This document shows positions 36,786 to 50,200 of a DNA stretch of 64,000 nt, piece after piece (positions within the stretch are counted from its first letter, which is position 1; the number at the start of each line of letters is the position of its first letter). The stretch is from Gyrodactylus bullatarudis (lineage: Eukaryota; Platyhelminthes; Monogenea; Gyrodactylidea; Gyrodactylidae). Where the stretch lies: assembly GCA_012064415.1 (NCBI GenBank), contig SSNU01000091.1:46644-110643 (forward strand). The letters run 5' to 3'. The notes beneath the pieces are model-generated. The model was not told the DNA's origin, ran no database searches, and worked only from the letters and a program-made list of their open reading frames with translations. A program made the position numbers and the translations under genes.

Positions 36786-37227
36786 ATGGAAATTAATCGC
36801 AAGGAGTTCAAGAAAAACCTGGTTAGTCTGGTGGAAAGTGTAGACGCTGCTTTCAAGTAGAGTATTAATTAACCTGGTTAGATATTATCTCAATAAATAT
36901 GAATCCTCGGATGGAGAGGGAAAAATTCTGAAAAGTTTCAAGACCCAAAAATTCTTTCTCGATACTGATTTAGAGTCAAACTTCTACGAGAAAGCCAAGT
37001 CAGTTCCGGAAAATTATGAGAAAGGAGACTTTGTTATCGAAAATGATCCATTTATATTTGCAGAGATGTATAGAAACGAGTCCATGTCAAAATCCTGTGA
37101 CAAAATGCGTAAACTACACGAAGAGCTGGATAAAGAAGCTAGATTGCTAAAATTAGAATTAAAAGATAAATTAGATGCTATAGCGTCACACAGTGACTAT
37201 CTCGAACAGAAGTTAAGCTCAAAATAA
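36786..37227 (+). CDS. Uncharacterised 138-aa coiled-coil protein with a 25-nt intron
   Basis: Exon 1 36786-36856 and exon 2 36882-37227 are joined in phase 2 by removing GTAGAG...GGTTAG (25 nt). Without this splice the frame stops at once. The product begins MEINRKEFKKNLVSLVESVD. The middle has several aromatic and charged residues (FFLDTDLESNFYEKAK). The last 45 residues (RKLHEELDKEARLLKLELKD) form a heptad-like, probably coiled-coil helix. Size and shape recall small subunits of kinetochore, BLOC or centrosome complexes, but I see no diagnostic motif and do not name one. Confidence 0.68.
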
Positions 37228-37571
37228 TCTTTTTATCAAATGGCTTGTAAATTTCTTCATATGATTCCTTTTTGTAATAGAAATTTTTTTAAATTTGATT
37301 TTCGAAATGAAAAATAAACATGAGATTACGTAAAAGGGAAGATAAATGTTCACTTTATGTTAAGGATATTCTTAAAAAACATAGTATGAGGCCCTTGTAC
37401 TAATAGAGAAAAAATATTTCGTATTGAGTGAAACTTGAGCAAATAAATCAGGTTTAAAAGAATTTACTGTCAGTAAATTACTGAAAATAAAGGATAGAAA
37501 AAACAATTTCATTTTTAATCTTCAACTTTGTTGTAATTATTAAACAATTCAAAAAAAATTACCTTTCTCAT

Positions 37572-40500
37572 ATGAATTCATTGGAAAATCGAAATGAAAA
37601 GAATCCCATCTTCAACTCAGGTCCTAAACGGATATGCATGAAATCTTTGATACCATCTAGGAATTTCTCCAAGCCCTTGAGCAAAATAGATCTTTCTTTT
37701 TCAACACTTAAATCTGCAGTTGAAGCTTCTTTCCATGATAAACCAATATCTGAAACATTAGAAGAACTATACAGTGTAATTAAGTTTTGTTTATATTTTC
37801 TTTCCAGGCTGTCGAATGTATATGTGCCCACAAGTTTATTCCAAAGCTGTATGAAATGTTAGAAATGTCTTTTAACAGCTTTGTTGATGACATTTACTGC
37901 AAATTTTTGAAATATCCTTTTATTTTTATTCAACAGTTTTTTTCTCTTAAAAGTCTATACGTTTCCTTAACTTATTTCTTTTCACGAATAGTATATCTCT
38001 AGAGTTTATATCTTCAAACTGGGATCTATACTCAAAGAAAATGGTATGCTAAATTAATTTATTTTCTTTAATAGCTAATGATTCGAAATATATTCCTCTA
38101 CATGGATCGTCAATTGCATGCCTCAAATTCAGAGTATGAAACCACTTGGTATTTGGCCCTAAAAATTTTCCGTGACAAGATTATCCGCAATACACAATTA
38201 AATTCAAGCATCCTCCAGTTAATTCTATCAGAAATCAAAAAGGAACGCAATGGAATGACGATTCATACAGAACACTTGCGAACATCTATTCGAATGTACA
38301 TTGATCTACAGGTGTATCAAAACTTGTTTTTGCCCGAATTTCTTGACCAATCGCATAGCTTATACTCTGAAGAGGCTGGAAGAATTATAAAAGTTTATTC
38401 AGTCACTGATTATCTAAAACATGTCGAGAGACGCATAAGAGAAGAGGAAGGTCGTCTATTTTCCTACCTGGACTCATCAATTAGTTTCAAACCCCTCATG
38501 GATACTGTTGACAATGAGTTTATCACGAAAACCTGTGATTACCTCCTTGAAAAGTATTATGTCAACTTGATTGAGTCTGAGGAGACAGACAGAGATGAAA
38601 CTTTGCATCTCCTATATCGACTTCTTATGAGAATTCAGCCTATCGGAATCGATAAACTTAGACATTATTATCGAGAGAACATAAAAAAGACTATCAAAGC
38701 AGTTGTTCAAAATCCAGAAAATGACCCTAAAAGGGACAAGTACATGATTGAATGTCTGTTCAGGAAGAAAGATGAATTTGAACTTATCACAAAGAAATGT
38801 TTCAACTCTGACCAGCAATTCTTAAAGTAATCTTTATTTTCAAACTTGGATATTTATGTTTCACTGTATAGTTGGATGGATTTATTAACACTTTATCTTG
38901 ATTAGTCACTCACAAGTAGATAGAAATTTATTTTTTATAAAAGGAAATAAAAGGATAAGAGCATTAATTTATTTCAATTGAATAACTTTTAGAGCCTTTT
39001 CCGAAGCCCTAGAAGAGGGTATTAATTCTCGTGCTAACAAGCCAGCTGAATATTTGGCAAAATTCATTGATTCCATCCTCAAAAGTGGCAACAAGTACAA
39101 ATCTGATGATGAACTTGACAAGATTATTGAAAAATCAATGCTTCTCTTCCACTTCATCGACGGCAAGGATGTCTTTGAGGCATTCTATTCAAAGGAGTTG
39201 GCCAAGAGGTTACTCTTGGGCAAGAGCTCCTCCATTGATGCTGAGAAATTGATTCTCTCCAAACTCAAAGAGGGTAAGTTGTCACCATTAACAATAATGA
39301 ACTCTACTTTTCCCACTAATGTTGAAGCATCAAGTTTTTATTTTCACAGTCACAGACCCTATTCTTTAAACAATGTCTGGGTCTAGTCTAGGTGTTTAGC
39401 CAATTATCTTCTTATCTTATTTTTAGACCCAATTGTATTGTATTATTAGGGCAGAAACTCAGGGGGCATATTATTCGAAATAATTTTCTCGGTTATAAAA
39501 GAAAGCTAAGAGAAATTGAACGCTTCTGATGGTCTATAATAAGTAGTGCAAAAATTATGGAAATAAAGTTAAAACCTTTTTGGCTACCTTTAAGCTTGGG
39601 CCACGTAACTCAATACATTTTCAAGATTATCTTAAAGTCTTGATATTGTTTCTGCATCATCAGATTAAGAATGGGGTCGATTATGACTTAGAGCAATTCT
39701 CTAACTATACCAGCTAGTAGTTTATATTGAAATTCTATTAATCATATCCGAAATAGGAAAATAAGCAATGTTAATGCCCTAAATATGTATGTCTAATATA
39801 GATATTATATATTAACCCTTTCAGGTCCGAGTCTATTTAATGACTTCAAACATTGAATATGAATACATATTCGGAATCAGAATGAATTATAGATGAATAA
39901 TAAAACCTTAAATCATCTGAAAACCTTTTAATAAAAAATTCTTTTTCGACACTTTTTAATACATTTTTTCTATCTACTTTCAAGTGACCACACAAGTAAT
40001 TGTAGGATTTTTTTAATAAATAAGGTGAATTTAGTCTATCCCAATGAAATACCTTATGGTTCAACTTTTTTCGGGAAGATTGATAAAAAAAGTTATTAAA
40101 TGGTGTGTATCTTTTATTCATAGGATTTTTATTTCTACAAAAATTTTTAGGTTTGATATTTTGGCCCACATATGGGCCATGGACCTAAAAGGGTTAAGGG
40201 GAGCTTTTAAAAATTATTGATGACCTAAAGTATTCTCATTGGTTTTGACCCCCGGGTTATCCATCCTCTCTTCGCTAGCTAGGATTTCCAGAATAATTCA
40301 CCAAGTCCAGGACCTTGTGGATACTGAAACCTTTAATGTCTAATTTGAATAATCGATTTTTTTTATTTTCATAAATACAGAATGATAAATTTGTTATGCA
40401 TAACATGTGTATGATAAAAAATTCTTTGCACTATCTTCTTTCGAATCAATTACTGTTATTCGAAATTTAATCAAACTCGATGGCTATTTTTCATCAGGCT

Positions 40501-43500
40501 ATCACGACGAGAATACAAATGATGAGGTCTTTATAATTTTTCAACTAAACACAAAATATTTTACCAAGCACAAACATATGAATGGGTCACAAAACCCAAA
40601 CAGATGAAGCTTTTTTCCTCAGAGACCAGTATAAACAATAGATAATAATACTTAATGTAGTGTACTCTAAAAACTGTAAAAGACCACAACGTAACGTTGT
40701 AACAGTTTTTGTAAGTTTTACTACTTTAAAAAATCAACGGATTTTATCAAAATTCAGCTTAGCTAATATCGAATTAAGAATGCCATCCAAGACTATTTAT
40801 ATTAGTTGAGATATTCTCATCTTGAGACTCAAGATTTATCAACTTTTTAATATTATTACAGAATGTGGACCCAACTACACGAGGAACCTCGAGATCATGT
40901 TCCAGGACATTGATTTATCGCGACAATTGAGCAAAAACTTTAGACAATACCTACAGTCTATTATTGCCAACAATGGACTAGTCACAGAGATGCCGGAAGA
41001 GCAGGAAATGTCTGTCGATCAAGAACCGAATGAAGAGAAGGATAAAAATTCGGAAAAATTCGAAATTAGTTCAGGTAAATGTCTTTAATATCTAACTTGA
41101 TGGTTTGATGAAGTTTTTTCTCAGCCATCTGAGAGCTAAAGCCTGTTGAAAATACGTTGAAAGCTTTTCTAGGTTTGAGTGAGTTGATATTAAAAAATAA
41201 TTATAATTATAGTCTTTATTGCCAATCTGGTGTGAGCAAAATTGCTTCTACCACCTAAATAGACGGAATACGTGTTTCATACAACAGAATATTGCACAAT
41301 TTTAAGATGTAGTTCAAGCTGCAAACTCTTCTGTCGTTTCATATTTATTTTAAAATATTTTTTAATCAGTGAAAGTGTATCTTTTGAATAGGTCGCCAAA
41401 AAATCTTCAGAAAATTTCGAGACCTTGATGAAAAAATGAGATTTTTATAAAAATCATGAATTCCAACATTCATCGAGAATAGCAGAGAAATAGCAAATTT
41501 TCATCAACAGTCAGTTAGGTTCAGGGTAGAGAGAAGAAGTTATTCGCTATCTCATGATCAAATTCTATTGATCATACTTAAAATTGCAAACCTACTGTCA
41601 GTCTTGAGGATATCTAATTTATTTTCGATATTTCTACATACAAATTCTAAACCCGATTCTAAAATAAACTAAAACAATCATACTGTAACTATCAAGTCAA
41701 TGTAAATTTGATTGAGGAAACTTTGTAGTATTCAACAGGTTTTCATTGATGCTTTCATTAAAATTATTCCAGAGGTTCGTCATCTCCCATTAACTGGCAA
41801 TATTGAGCTCAGTGTCAATATCATAACTCCTTCGGCCTGGCCTCCATACCCCAAAATGACAGCGATTTATCCCCTTGAAATGATCAGATTGCGTGACGAA
41901 TTCACCAAGTTCTACTTGACCCATCACAAGTCACGTCGTCTCATTTATGATCCGACATTGGGAAGTTGCATTGTCAAAGCAGAATTTCCCGATGTAAGTC
42001 CCAAGTTTATTTTTCGGGTTAAATTGAAGACAACTTTTTTCCGCCTTCTAAGAAAATACTTGGACTCGTATTGGTCTTTCTATCTTATCGATGATTATGA
42101 AAACTCATCCATGTTAGAAAGCCTTCAGTCTTATAGATAAATTACAGCAACATATTAGGGGATAAAATTTTCTATGAATCAACTTTTTGGTGTTCTTTTC
42201 GATGTGTTAATAAAATTTGTTGATGTGAAATCGGGAATCTATTATAAAAATAGAATAGGATCAAGAAAAATAAGAAAATTTTCAAAATTTCGATATGGGA
42301 CAAAATTCCCAATTTTCCAACCTTGTAAGTGTGAGGGTGGTGAAAAGATGTCTCTCAAAGTCGAAATTAGACAAGGAACTGATTATTACCATTCAATTTT
42401 CGACCTTATTCGAGGGACTCAACAAAATTTCAATGATTTTTCAAGTACAGTCGTAAAAATGGTCAATAAATCAAAATAGAACTCCCAAACGATAATGCAT
42501 TAGAACAGATTTAGCCTAATTTCGTTCCTAAAAAACATCTTTTAATCACACACCTTCTTTCCCGCAGTTTGAAAAATTGGGAATCTTGGCGCCAAATCGA
42601 AATTTCTTTATTTTTCTTGAAAATATTTCCTCTTCAATTATTAAAAGTAGTGGAAATGATCTAGAAGTTTTTCATCATATTCCCAACTTTATGTCAATTA
42701 CTTATACATGTATTGTGGTTAATGAGTTGATAAATCGTATCTTTGGTCTAGTCATGTCGGAAAGAACTGCAAGTTAGTGAATATCAGGCTCTCATTCTAC
42801 TCAACTTTAACGGAGACAAGTCAATCACTTTTGCTGAGCTCAAAACAGCCACCGGTATTGATGAGAACGAACTAAAGAAGGCTGTCCTTTCATTGGCTGC
42901 GAATAAAGACCAAAAGATCCTTATCAAGAAACCCATGGTTAGTTTGAATGAATTCAAGTTTTTCACCTGATTCTCTTAGTTCCTGTAAAATTTAAATTTT
43001 CTATTCTGTAGAATTGAATATTTTCAGTTGCAAGATCAAAAGAAATTAGAGAAGTAGTATTTCATTCAAGTATAAGTATGCTTCGTCCAGGTCCGAAACC
43101 ATACTATTTCAAAATGAGAACTAATAAAATTCAAGAGAATGAAAACTTTGTTGAATTTCATCGGTTCTCATTAAAGTGGGATGTTTCTCTATAGAAATGG
43201 TTTTAGATTGTATCATATAAATATAAATAGAATTTACTGTTCATTTGAAAACTAAATACTTTTAGACAGTCGAAGTGGCACCAGACCACGAGTTTCATTT
43301 CAACAAGGCCTTCAAACATAAACTAACCCGAATCAAATTCAATCAAGTCCAATTGAAAGAGACCAAGGAGGAACAACACGAGACTGAGGAAAGAGTTTTC
43401 GCTGACCGAGGCATCAACGTAGACTGTTGCATTGTCCGCATAATGAAGACTCGTAAGACAATCGAGCACAACAGTCTCATGACCGAGATCTACTCACAAC

Positions 43501-43613
43501 TCAATTTTCCCCTAAAGGCATCTGACGTGAAGAAGAGGATTGAGAATCTCATCGATAGGGACTACATGAAGAGAGACCCTGACAATCCCTCCTCCTATCA
43601 ATATGTCTCTTGA
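37572..43613 (+). CDS. CUL4: Cullin-4, complete
   Basis: Cullin-4 is the scaffold of DDB1-linked RING E3 ubiquitin ligases acting in DNA repair and replication licensing. Exons: 37572-37775, 37808-37952, 38003-38043, 38075-38826, 38993-39273, 40862-41074, 41773-41993, 42752-42937, 43266-43613; all phases match, 796 aa (human CUL4A 759). N-terminal cullin repeats hold [28 protein letters not shown] and the [19 protein letters not shown] block. The cullin homology domain has [12 protein letters not shown] and [16 protein letters not shown]. The winged-helix C-terminus keeps the NEDD8 acceptor Lys in [10 protein letters not shown] and ends SSYQYVS. The specific MIR.IF motif points to CUL4 rather than CUL3. 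Introns 1-3 are 32, 50 and 31 nt; intron 5 holds a piggyBac fossil. Confidence 0.95.
39816..40193 (-). mobile_element. piggyBac transposon fossil flanked by TTAA
   Basis: TTAA at 39812-39815 and 40194-40197 bound a 378-bp element with ends CCCTTTCAGGTCC and GGACCTAAAAGGG. On the minus strand an open frame (39846-40169) includes [19 protein letters not shown]. This resembles the L.EKLL.KGTYVCGTLR.NRK motif of piggyBac transposases. Only this fragment of the transposase remains, so it is dead but identifiable. It lies in cullin-4 intron 5. Confidence 0.72.
41369..41484. repeat. One-armed fragment of the TTCTCGATGAA MITE family
   Basis: It matches the right arm of the 3373-3781 element (AAAGTGTA...TTGAAT, GAAAATTTCGA, CTTGATGAAAAAA) and ends TTCATCGAGAATAGC. 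No left arm is present. It lies in cullin-4 intron 6. Confidence 0.6.
42283..42606. repeat. Inverted repeat with about 40-bp arms
   Basis: 42283-42323 and the complement of 42569-42606 share AAATTTCGAT and ATTCCCAATTTTCCAA-like blocks. It lies in cullin-4 intron 7. Small open frames here (42174-42479, 42577-42777) look incidental. Confidence 0.5.
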
Positions 43614-44630
43614 GCATTTCACTACATTTTTGATTAACTTTTTCACAATCCCATATTGTGTTTAGAGGATAATTTCAATTACTTTTCACAATACAAACTA
43701 CTTCTGTGTAATACATACAATAATAACCACAAACTTTAGTTGTATGCAATTAAAGAAAGATGTTAAAGTTACGATACGAATTCTTGTATTTTAAAGTTGA
43801 ATTTTTCAAGGTGCAGTATCATAAGCAATTAGAGAGAAATATTGGGAAATTAAGTTTGCGCTGTTGCCGTCGTTTTTACTTGATTACAGGAGTTTTTTCT
43901 CTTGTGTGTCTGCAGGGCAATATCCTTCCAGGCTTTCTTTCTGTGAGTTTTTAGGTCCCCTATAATTGATCGTTTAAAAATTTTTTATGTAAAGAATCAA
44001 CTTTGAGTTATTTTTGGATATTTTTCCAGCTTTTGCAGTTGAAGCTTTGGTTGTGAGTTAACCAGAGACTGAGGAGAATGATATCTGGATTTCGCCTTTT
44101 TTTCAAGTAATAATTGGTAATCAAGAGTATGCATTTTTAAAGGCTCTTCTCGATTTTAGTTTTTGCGGCGAAGCAGAAGGATGGCATTTGAAAGAGAGGT
44201 TCCGTATTTTTTTCTTGTTTGAGTAGAGGTTGACAAAGTTGGCTGAGAATATTTTGTATTATTTGTTTCTTCAATGATAGTTAGAAGAGGGGTGGTAGAT
44301 TGAGGGGTTTCAGTGTTACTTTGAGTTTTTCGTAAGTACTGGTTCAGATTTCAAGATTGAAGGTTTTTACTCGTGAAATGGTACTTAGTCTTTTAAAGTG
44401 ATTTGAGATGATTATTTCAAACTAGAGATTATTAGATCACTGTATTTGTCTGACAGGAACAATTTGGAAGGTGAGATTTGAAATAAATGTTCTAATTTCA
44501 GCCGGAACAGACACTACGATCATCAGATTGAATTTATTTGATCTCGGTGTATTCTTTCAAGGTAATTTTTTCAGTTTTTCAGATTCACTGTGTTGTTTTT
44601 TGAGTAGACTGTTGGGTGGTACTTTGTTTC
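43614..44630. other. Intergenic DNA downstream of cullin-4
   Basis: About 1 kb with an ATTAAA at 43749-43754 that could be the cullin-4 poly(A) signal. It ends at the target-site copy TTTGTTTC (44623-44630). No gene is recognised. Confidence 0.4.
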
Positions 44631-45967
44631 GGTAATGCTCTAGTTCGGGAACGACGCAAAATTTTATTTACGGGCGTATTACACATGAGCCAATGAAAAT
44701 CAAATTGAGTACTATTCTTTTCCTATTATGGCCTATTTAAATATATTCACGTGTATAATCAACCTGTTCTTGAAGTAGCCTATTCTTAATACAATTGTGT
44801 ATGCTCTAGTTGAGGAACGAAGCTTTCTATCTTGTCTTTGTTTCATTTTTGTCAATCCCCATTAGATTTTAATCTTCAAAAAATACTTACAAATTTAAGA
44901 TTTAAAAATAAAATGCATATTTACTATTTGAAATAGATATTCAAGAGTAGATGTAAAATATGAAAGTAATTTGGTAAAAAAGAGATTTCTTGTTCTTTGG
45001 TAAAAATTAAAATTTTTATTAAAACAATAAATTAAATAATGAATTAACTAAATCTACATCATCAATATCATCGTTGATTATTATCATATTGACATCTCTT
45101 TGATTGAAGTTATTAAGAGGTCATCTCTGTTTTCTGGATCAAGAAACCCGATTAAAAGACTGTTGAAGATTATTCGTCAATCTATCGCTTTTTGTTGAAG
45201 AGGCATTCAAAAAATTTTATCTTCTACAATTCTGTGCATTGCCACTGTCCGGTTTATATTAATTGAGCCTCTAAACACAGTTGGTATGGATAGTATCTGG
45301 GGTATCTGCATAATAAAGACTTTAGTTAATCTTTAGATGCCAGTAGCAAGCAGTAGCCAAATCCAAGTATCCTCGCCATTCATATGAGATTAATGTTGCC
45401 GAGAACCAGCCGATTGCGCTGTTACGAACACATTTTGTAACTCGATCATAAGCGCCAACTAGCTATTCATTTCTAAGAATTCGACCACGATGATATTTCG
45501 TTTGGCCAAATTAGTCTCATCAATCTCAACTCTGTGACTTATACCACCATTTACCGAGATCCCTTTTAATGATAGAAATAGAAAAGACTAGACTATTCTG
45601 ATTTATGTCTAAAAATAACTGTTACCTAGACTAAATCATCCATCGAAGCTTACATTGTAACAGACACCCAAAAACTAATTTTGAATGGTATTAGGAGTGC
45701 TTCGAAAAACAAAGAAATCCATATTTTTTGATAAAAACCTAAAGAGGATTGACAAAAATGAAACAAAGCTTCGTTCCTCAACTAGAGCATACAAAATTGT
45801 ATTAAGAATAGGCTACTTCAAGAACAGGTTGATTATACACGTGAATATATCTAAATAGGCCATAATAGGAAAAGAATAGTACTTAAGGACCTACTTGATT
45901 TTCATTGGCTCATGTGTAATACGCCCGTAAATAAAATTTTGCGTCGTTCCCGAACTAGAGCATTACC
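44631..45967. mobile_element. 1337-bp non-autonomous DNA transposon, about 235-bp TIRs, 8-bp TSD
   Basis: The ends begin GGTAATGCTCTAGTTCGGGA in both directions. Arms 44631-44868 and 45735-45967 are near-identical complements. TTTGTTTC is duplicated exactly at 44623-44630 and 45968-45975. Each arm holds an internal degenerate copy of its own tip (TGCTCTAGTTGAGGAACGAAGC near 44803). The core (44870-45735) has no recognisable transposase. An 8-bp duplication fits hAT, Merlin or P-type elements; the GG start would suit Merlin better than hAT. Confidence 0.88.
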
Positions 45968-46190
45968 TTTGTTTCTTTTTATCGGGTTAGGATTAATGAT
46001 TGAGGGTGATGGGGATTGAGTTTAGGATAATTTTGATAGGCAAGAGAGTATTTATTTCAGACTGGAGCTCTTGAATGTATTCACGCAATGCATAAACGTT
46101 TGAGAATGACATGATCAATGCAACTTTCCCGGTAGATGGCTCTGTGGACACGGTTTGAGTAGACATGCCCGTGGAAGATTTTAGGTAAGA

Positions 46191-46370
46191 TGGGTATTAC
46201 GTGGAATGGTTTTTTCTCTTGGAAAAAAAAGTTGCAAAACATCATCTAGGTTGGATTTATATTTTCTCAGAACAACTCACAAGAGTACTTACTACTTTTA
46301 TAAAGAATTAAGTACCCAGAAGTTTATTTGGCACATTTCTAGAGGAGAAAATCATTCCACGTAATGCCCA
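46191..46370. repeat. 180-bp inverted-repeat element
   Basis: TGGGTATTACGTGGAATGG at the left and CATTCCACGTAATGCCCA at the right are complements with one mismatch. A small MITE, no coding sequence. Confidence 0.6.
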
Positions 46371-47286
46371 TTTTTCCTATAATCTCCCATAAAATTGATT
46401 GGAAAACGCATTTTACCATGGTGCTCCACTTCATGACGAGACCGCTCATTTTGTGTAAAAATGTTGTAAACTCATTTATTGTCCAAGATATTCAAGGTTT
46501 AATTAATCACGTAGTAAGAATTCATAGGAAAATTCAAAAATTTTGCTAGTATTCTCTCAAGTTGTACCTAGAAATTAATAATTCGTCCTACTCTTTTGAC
46601 TTTAAAATGATATTAGTTATCAATTTAGTGCTAGTTTTAACTGGTTTGAAGGTCCTAACGAAAACAGATGCGAAAATACAGGTCTTTGTTTGTGTTTCTT
46701 CCAAAATTTTTTGGGATAGCGTATTTGTTTTTCATTCAGTGAACCAATCAGATTTAATTAAATTAAAATTCAGTGAAAAAACATCTTTGAATAATGCCTT
46801 AATAACTTTGAGATGAGAAATCGGTTCAATTCAAACAATACGTCTGACGAAAAGACGTTAGATTTGGCATCAGATTTGCTCCGGAAACTTGAACATTTCA
46901 TGTTGGAGCGTGTATTAAATTTATCTATTTATCCAAAAATTGTTGCTAATTTCACTATTTTACTTACAATTTTGAAAGCTTTTCAAGCATGAAAACGATT
47001 TCAAAGTAGGTCTATAATGTGGAAAATTTTCCGCAAAATTTCATGAATAGATTAACTCAAAAGATAAAGCCATTTGGTAGTAAATAGAAATCTTTATTCC
47101 AAATAAAAAGTTATTAATGCAATATAATACATAGGAACTATATATATTCAAATCGTAAAAATATTGAAATTCAGAAAAGAATAAACAAAAAAATTTTCCA
47201 GACCCCTTGGGACCAATTGTACACTGTATAAATAAAGTAATGGTACATGTTTTAGATGGATAGTCTAGTTGATTTTCATGTGTCTT

Positions 47287-50200
47287 TCATGAAAGAGCTT
47301 TACCCAAGACACTCGATATGATGATCAACAAAATTATCACCAACACAATAATGGCACATATTAATTTTTTCTGAAATCAAAATAATCTAATTAATTAATT
47401 TTGCAGGGAGGGATTTATTTTTGGAGATGGTGAACAAGATTTTGGCAAGAAACACCTTCTCAATAAGAGTTGATATTCAATAGAGGTATTTTATTCTACT
47501 ATAATTCATTTTACAAATTTCATTGAATTATAATGAATTTTTTAGCGCGCAATTCTAAACAATTACAGTCAAACCATCGATTGAGCGGGAGGATTTTATC
47601 CCTTGCACATTTTTGTGATTGACCAATCAGAACGTGAGAAAATTGAAATTCATCGTAATTACCTCAAACCTAGTATCAAAATATAGGTTATACAATTTCA
47701 AGAAGATTGAGCCATGTCTCACAAATGTAGGACGAAAAATGGAGATTTTGTAAGCCTCAATGTAATTATTGTAAATTGAGAAATAATATAACAGCTGGTT
47801 TGACAACTAGAGTTACAATCAAGCCCTTTTTCACACCTAAACTAAAACAGAAAATATTTGTTCAACGATAAAAAGTTAGCATCGAAAATAACTCTGAATC
47901 TGAATTGGTTTCTCACAGTTGAAATGAAGTTCATTAATGAAATTAGTTTATTTCTAGATTTGGTAGTTCTAAGCCTAATTCATTTCATTTATTATTCTGA
48001 TGAAGCTATGAAAGTTTTGATTTCATTATAATGTCTAACAAGCTTGAATCAAGACGTAAAATCTTGGAGTTCCTTAATCAGGGTATCATATCCAAAGAAA
48101 TCTGCACTAGACTCAATGTTACAATGAGTCAAATAAAGTATGCTAGAAAGGTTGGTACCACAACAAGTACCAGACAACAGAAGATTATTTTCCTTGAATC
48201 CATGTTGAATGATAAAACACTCTCTATTCAAAAGGCAATTACTCTTGTCAATGAACGATTTCCCGAGAGTGAAGAAAATCTTGTTGACAAACAGTGGATT
48301 AGAGATGCCAGAAAATATAGTTCGCTAATAGCCAGGAATATAGTAAACAATTTTAATTCAACTTTTCTTTAGAAATCTATCAGACAGCGCTTTCTGACTA
48401 TTCAAGATAGACTCAAAATAGCGGAAAAAGTTGGAACAACAAATTCAAAGAAAATTACAAACCAATTTAATCTGGACAATAGAACAGTTGAAAACTATGA
48501 CCAACAAATCTTTCAACTCAGAGAAGCAGTTGCGAAAGGTCGATCAGGAATGAAAAATTTATTTATACATCAGGCGAAAAATCACCAATTCTCTTCATAG
48601 GTTCGTAGATTTATTTATAACACTTTTCAAGGAAAATCTAAAAAGCCGAGATGTTTCCCCAGATTGGTTGAAAATTACAAAGCCTCCAAAAATGCATGGA
48701 TGACTCGAGAAATATTCCAGGAGTGGCTTATTGGATTTAGTCAATATGTTGGTGAAAGAAGAGTACTACTCCTTCTGGAGAATTTCGATGGCCATAATGA
48801 TATAAATGTTCCAGATAACATTAGAATTCTCTTTTTACCTCCTAATACAAAAAGCCTGCTTCAACCTCTTGATCAAGGAATAATAAAGTCTTTCAAGGAT
48901 AGGTACAGAAGTTACGCGTTAGAGCATTCATTGACTGAAAAAATCAGTCTCTGGGATGCATTAAAAATATTAGAAAATGTATGGAATGAAATTCCTACTA
49001 AAATTGTTAAAAGCTGTTTTAAACATGCTAAAATATATATAGAATAAAGTACTGATTTCATTAATGAACTTCATTTCAACTGTGAGAAACCAATTCAGAT
49101 TCAGAGTTATTTTCGATGCTAACTTTTTATCGTTGAACAAATATTTTCTGTTTTAGTTTAGGTGTGAAAAAGGGCTTGATTGTTGTCAAACCAGCTGTTA
49201 TATTATTTCTCAATTTACAATAATTACATTGAGGCTTACAAAATCTCCATTTTTCGTCCTACATTTGTGAGACATGGCTCAATCTTCTTGAAATTGTATA
49301 ACCTATATTTTGATACCAGGTTTGAGGTAATTACGATGAATTTCAATTTTCTCACGTTCTGATTGGTCAATCATAAAAATGTGCAAGGGATAAAATCCTC
49401 CCGCTCAATCGATGGTTTGACTGTATCTAATATCAACTCTATTCTCGAGTACATGTAATTTTTTAAACTATACACCAAGTATAAATCGTATACATTTCAA
49501 ACTTTACTTTTAATTTCACCTTTTTCATCAAAAGAGTTTAGTCTCATCTTGTTAAAAGGAATAAAGTGACAAAGCAATCTCAAATATTCTTGTTAGTCGC
49601 CTGATAAATCTTTAAAGGAATAATGGGAAAAAAATAATGAGAGATTAAAAATGGGACTCCTGGAAACATTCAAATTTGTGGTAGTAATGAAGGTAATGAT
49701 CAGAAATTGTAGATCGTAAAACTAACTGTAATTGATCAGAGCTACAGCATGATGATGTAAAAGTTTAAGTTTTGATGTGTAAATTGATTAATATACTTGG
49801 TGTATATTCCTGTTTTCAGTGTCAAAAGTTACTTGGGTTCGATTTAGAATTTTTTCAAACTTTAAAAGACTCACCTTTCTAGCTGATTTTTTATTGGATA
49901 AGGCTTGTTTGAGATTTTTATTGGCTGAAATGCCCGACTCTTTGGCATTTTCAACATTGATTGCAATATTGTCAATAATTTGACCCTGAATTCATAAATA
50001 ACCATATAAAAATAGAATTTAGTTCATGTGGATTCAAGTGAAAAAGAAGAGAGATTATGCAATAGAAAAACATGAAAATGTAAAAATTTCTATGCACACA
50101 AACAATACAAGGTTCTTCTTCTTTTTATAAAGTAGAAGCAAAAATGAAAATAGTTTGTTCCTTTATCCTTAATCTTCAGAAAAAATAAATCGGCAGAGAA

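Noticed and set aside
42174..42479. 101-aa open frame in cullin-4 intron 7
   Set aside because: It overlaps an inverted repeat, and the cullin protein is complete without it.
46364..46816. Two open frames downstream of the 180-bp MITE
   Set aside because: No motif, begins inside the MITE, composition typical of AT-rich intergenic DNA.
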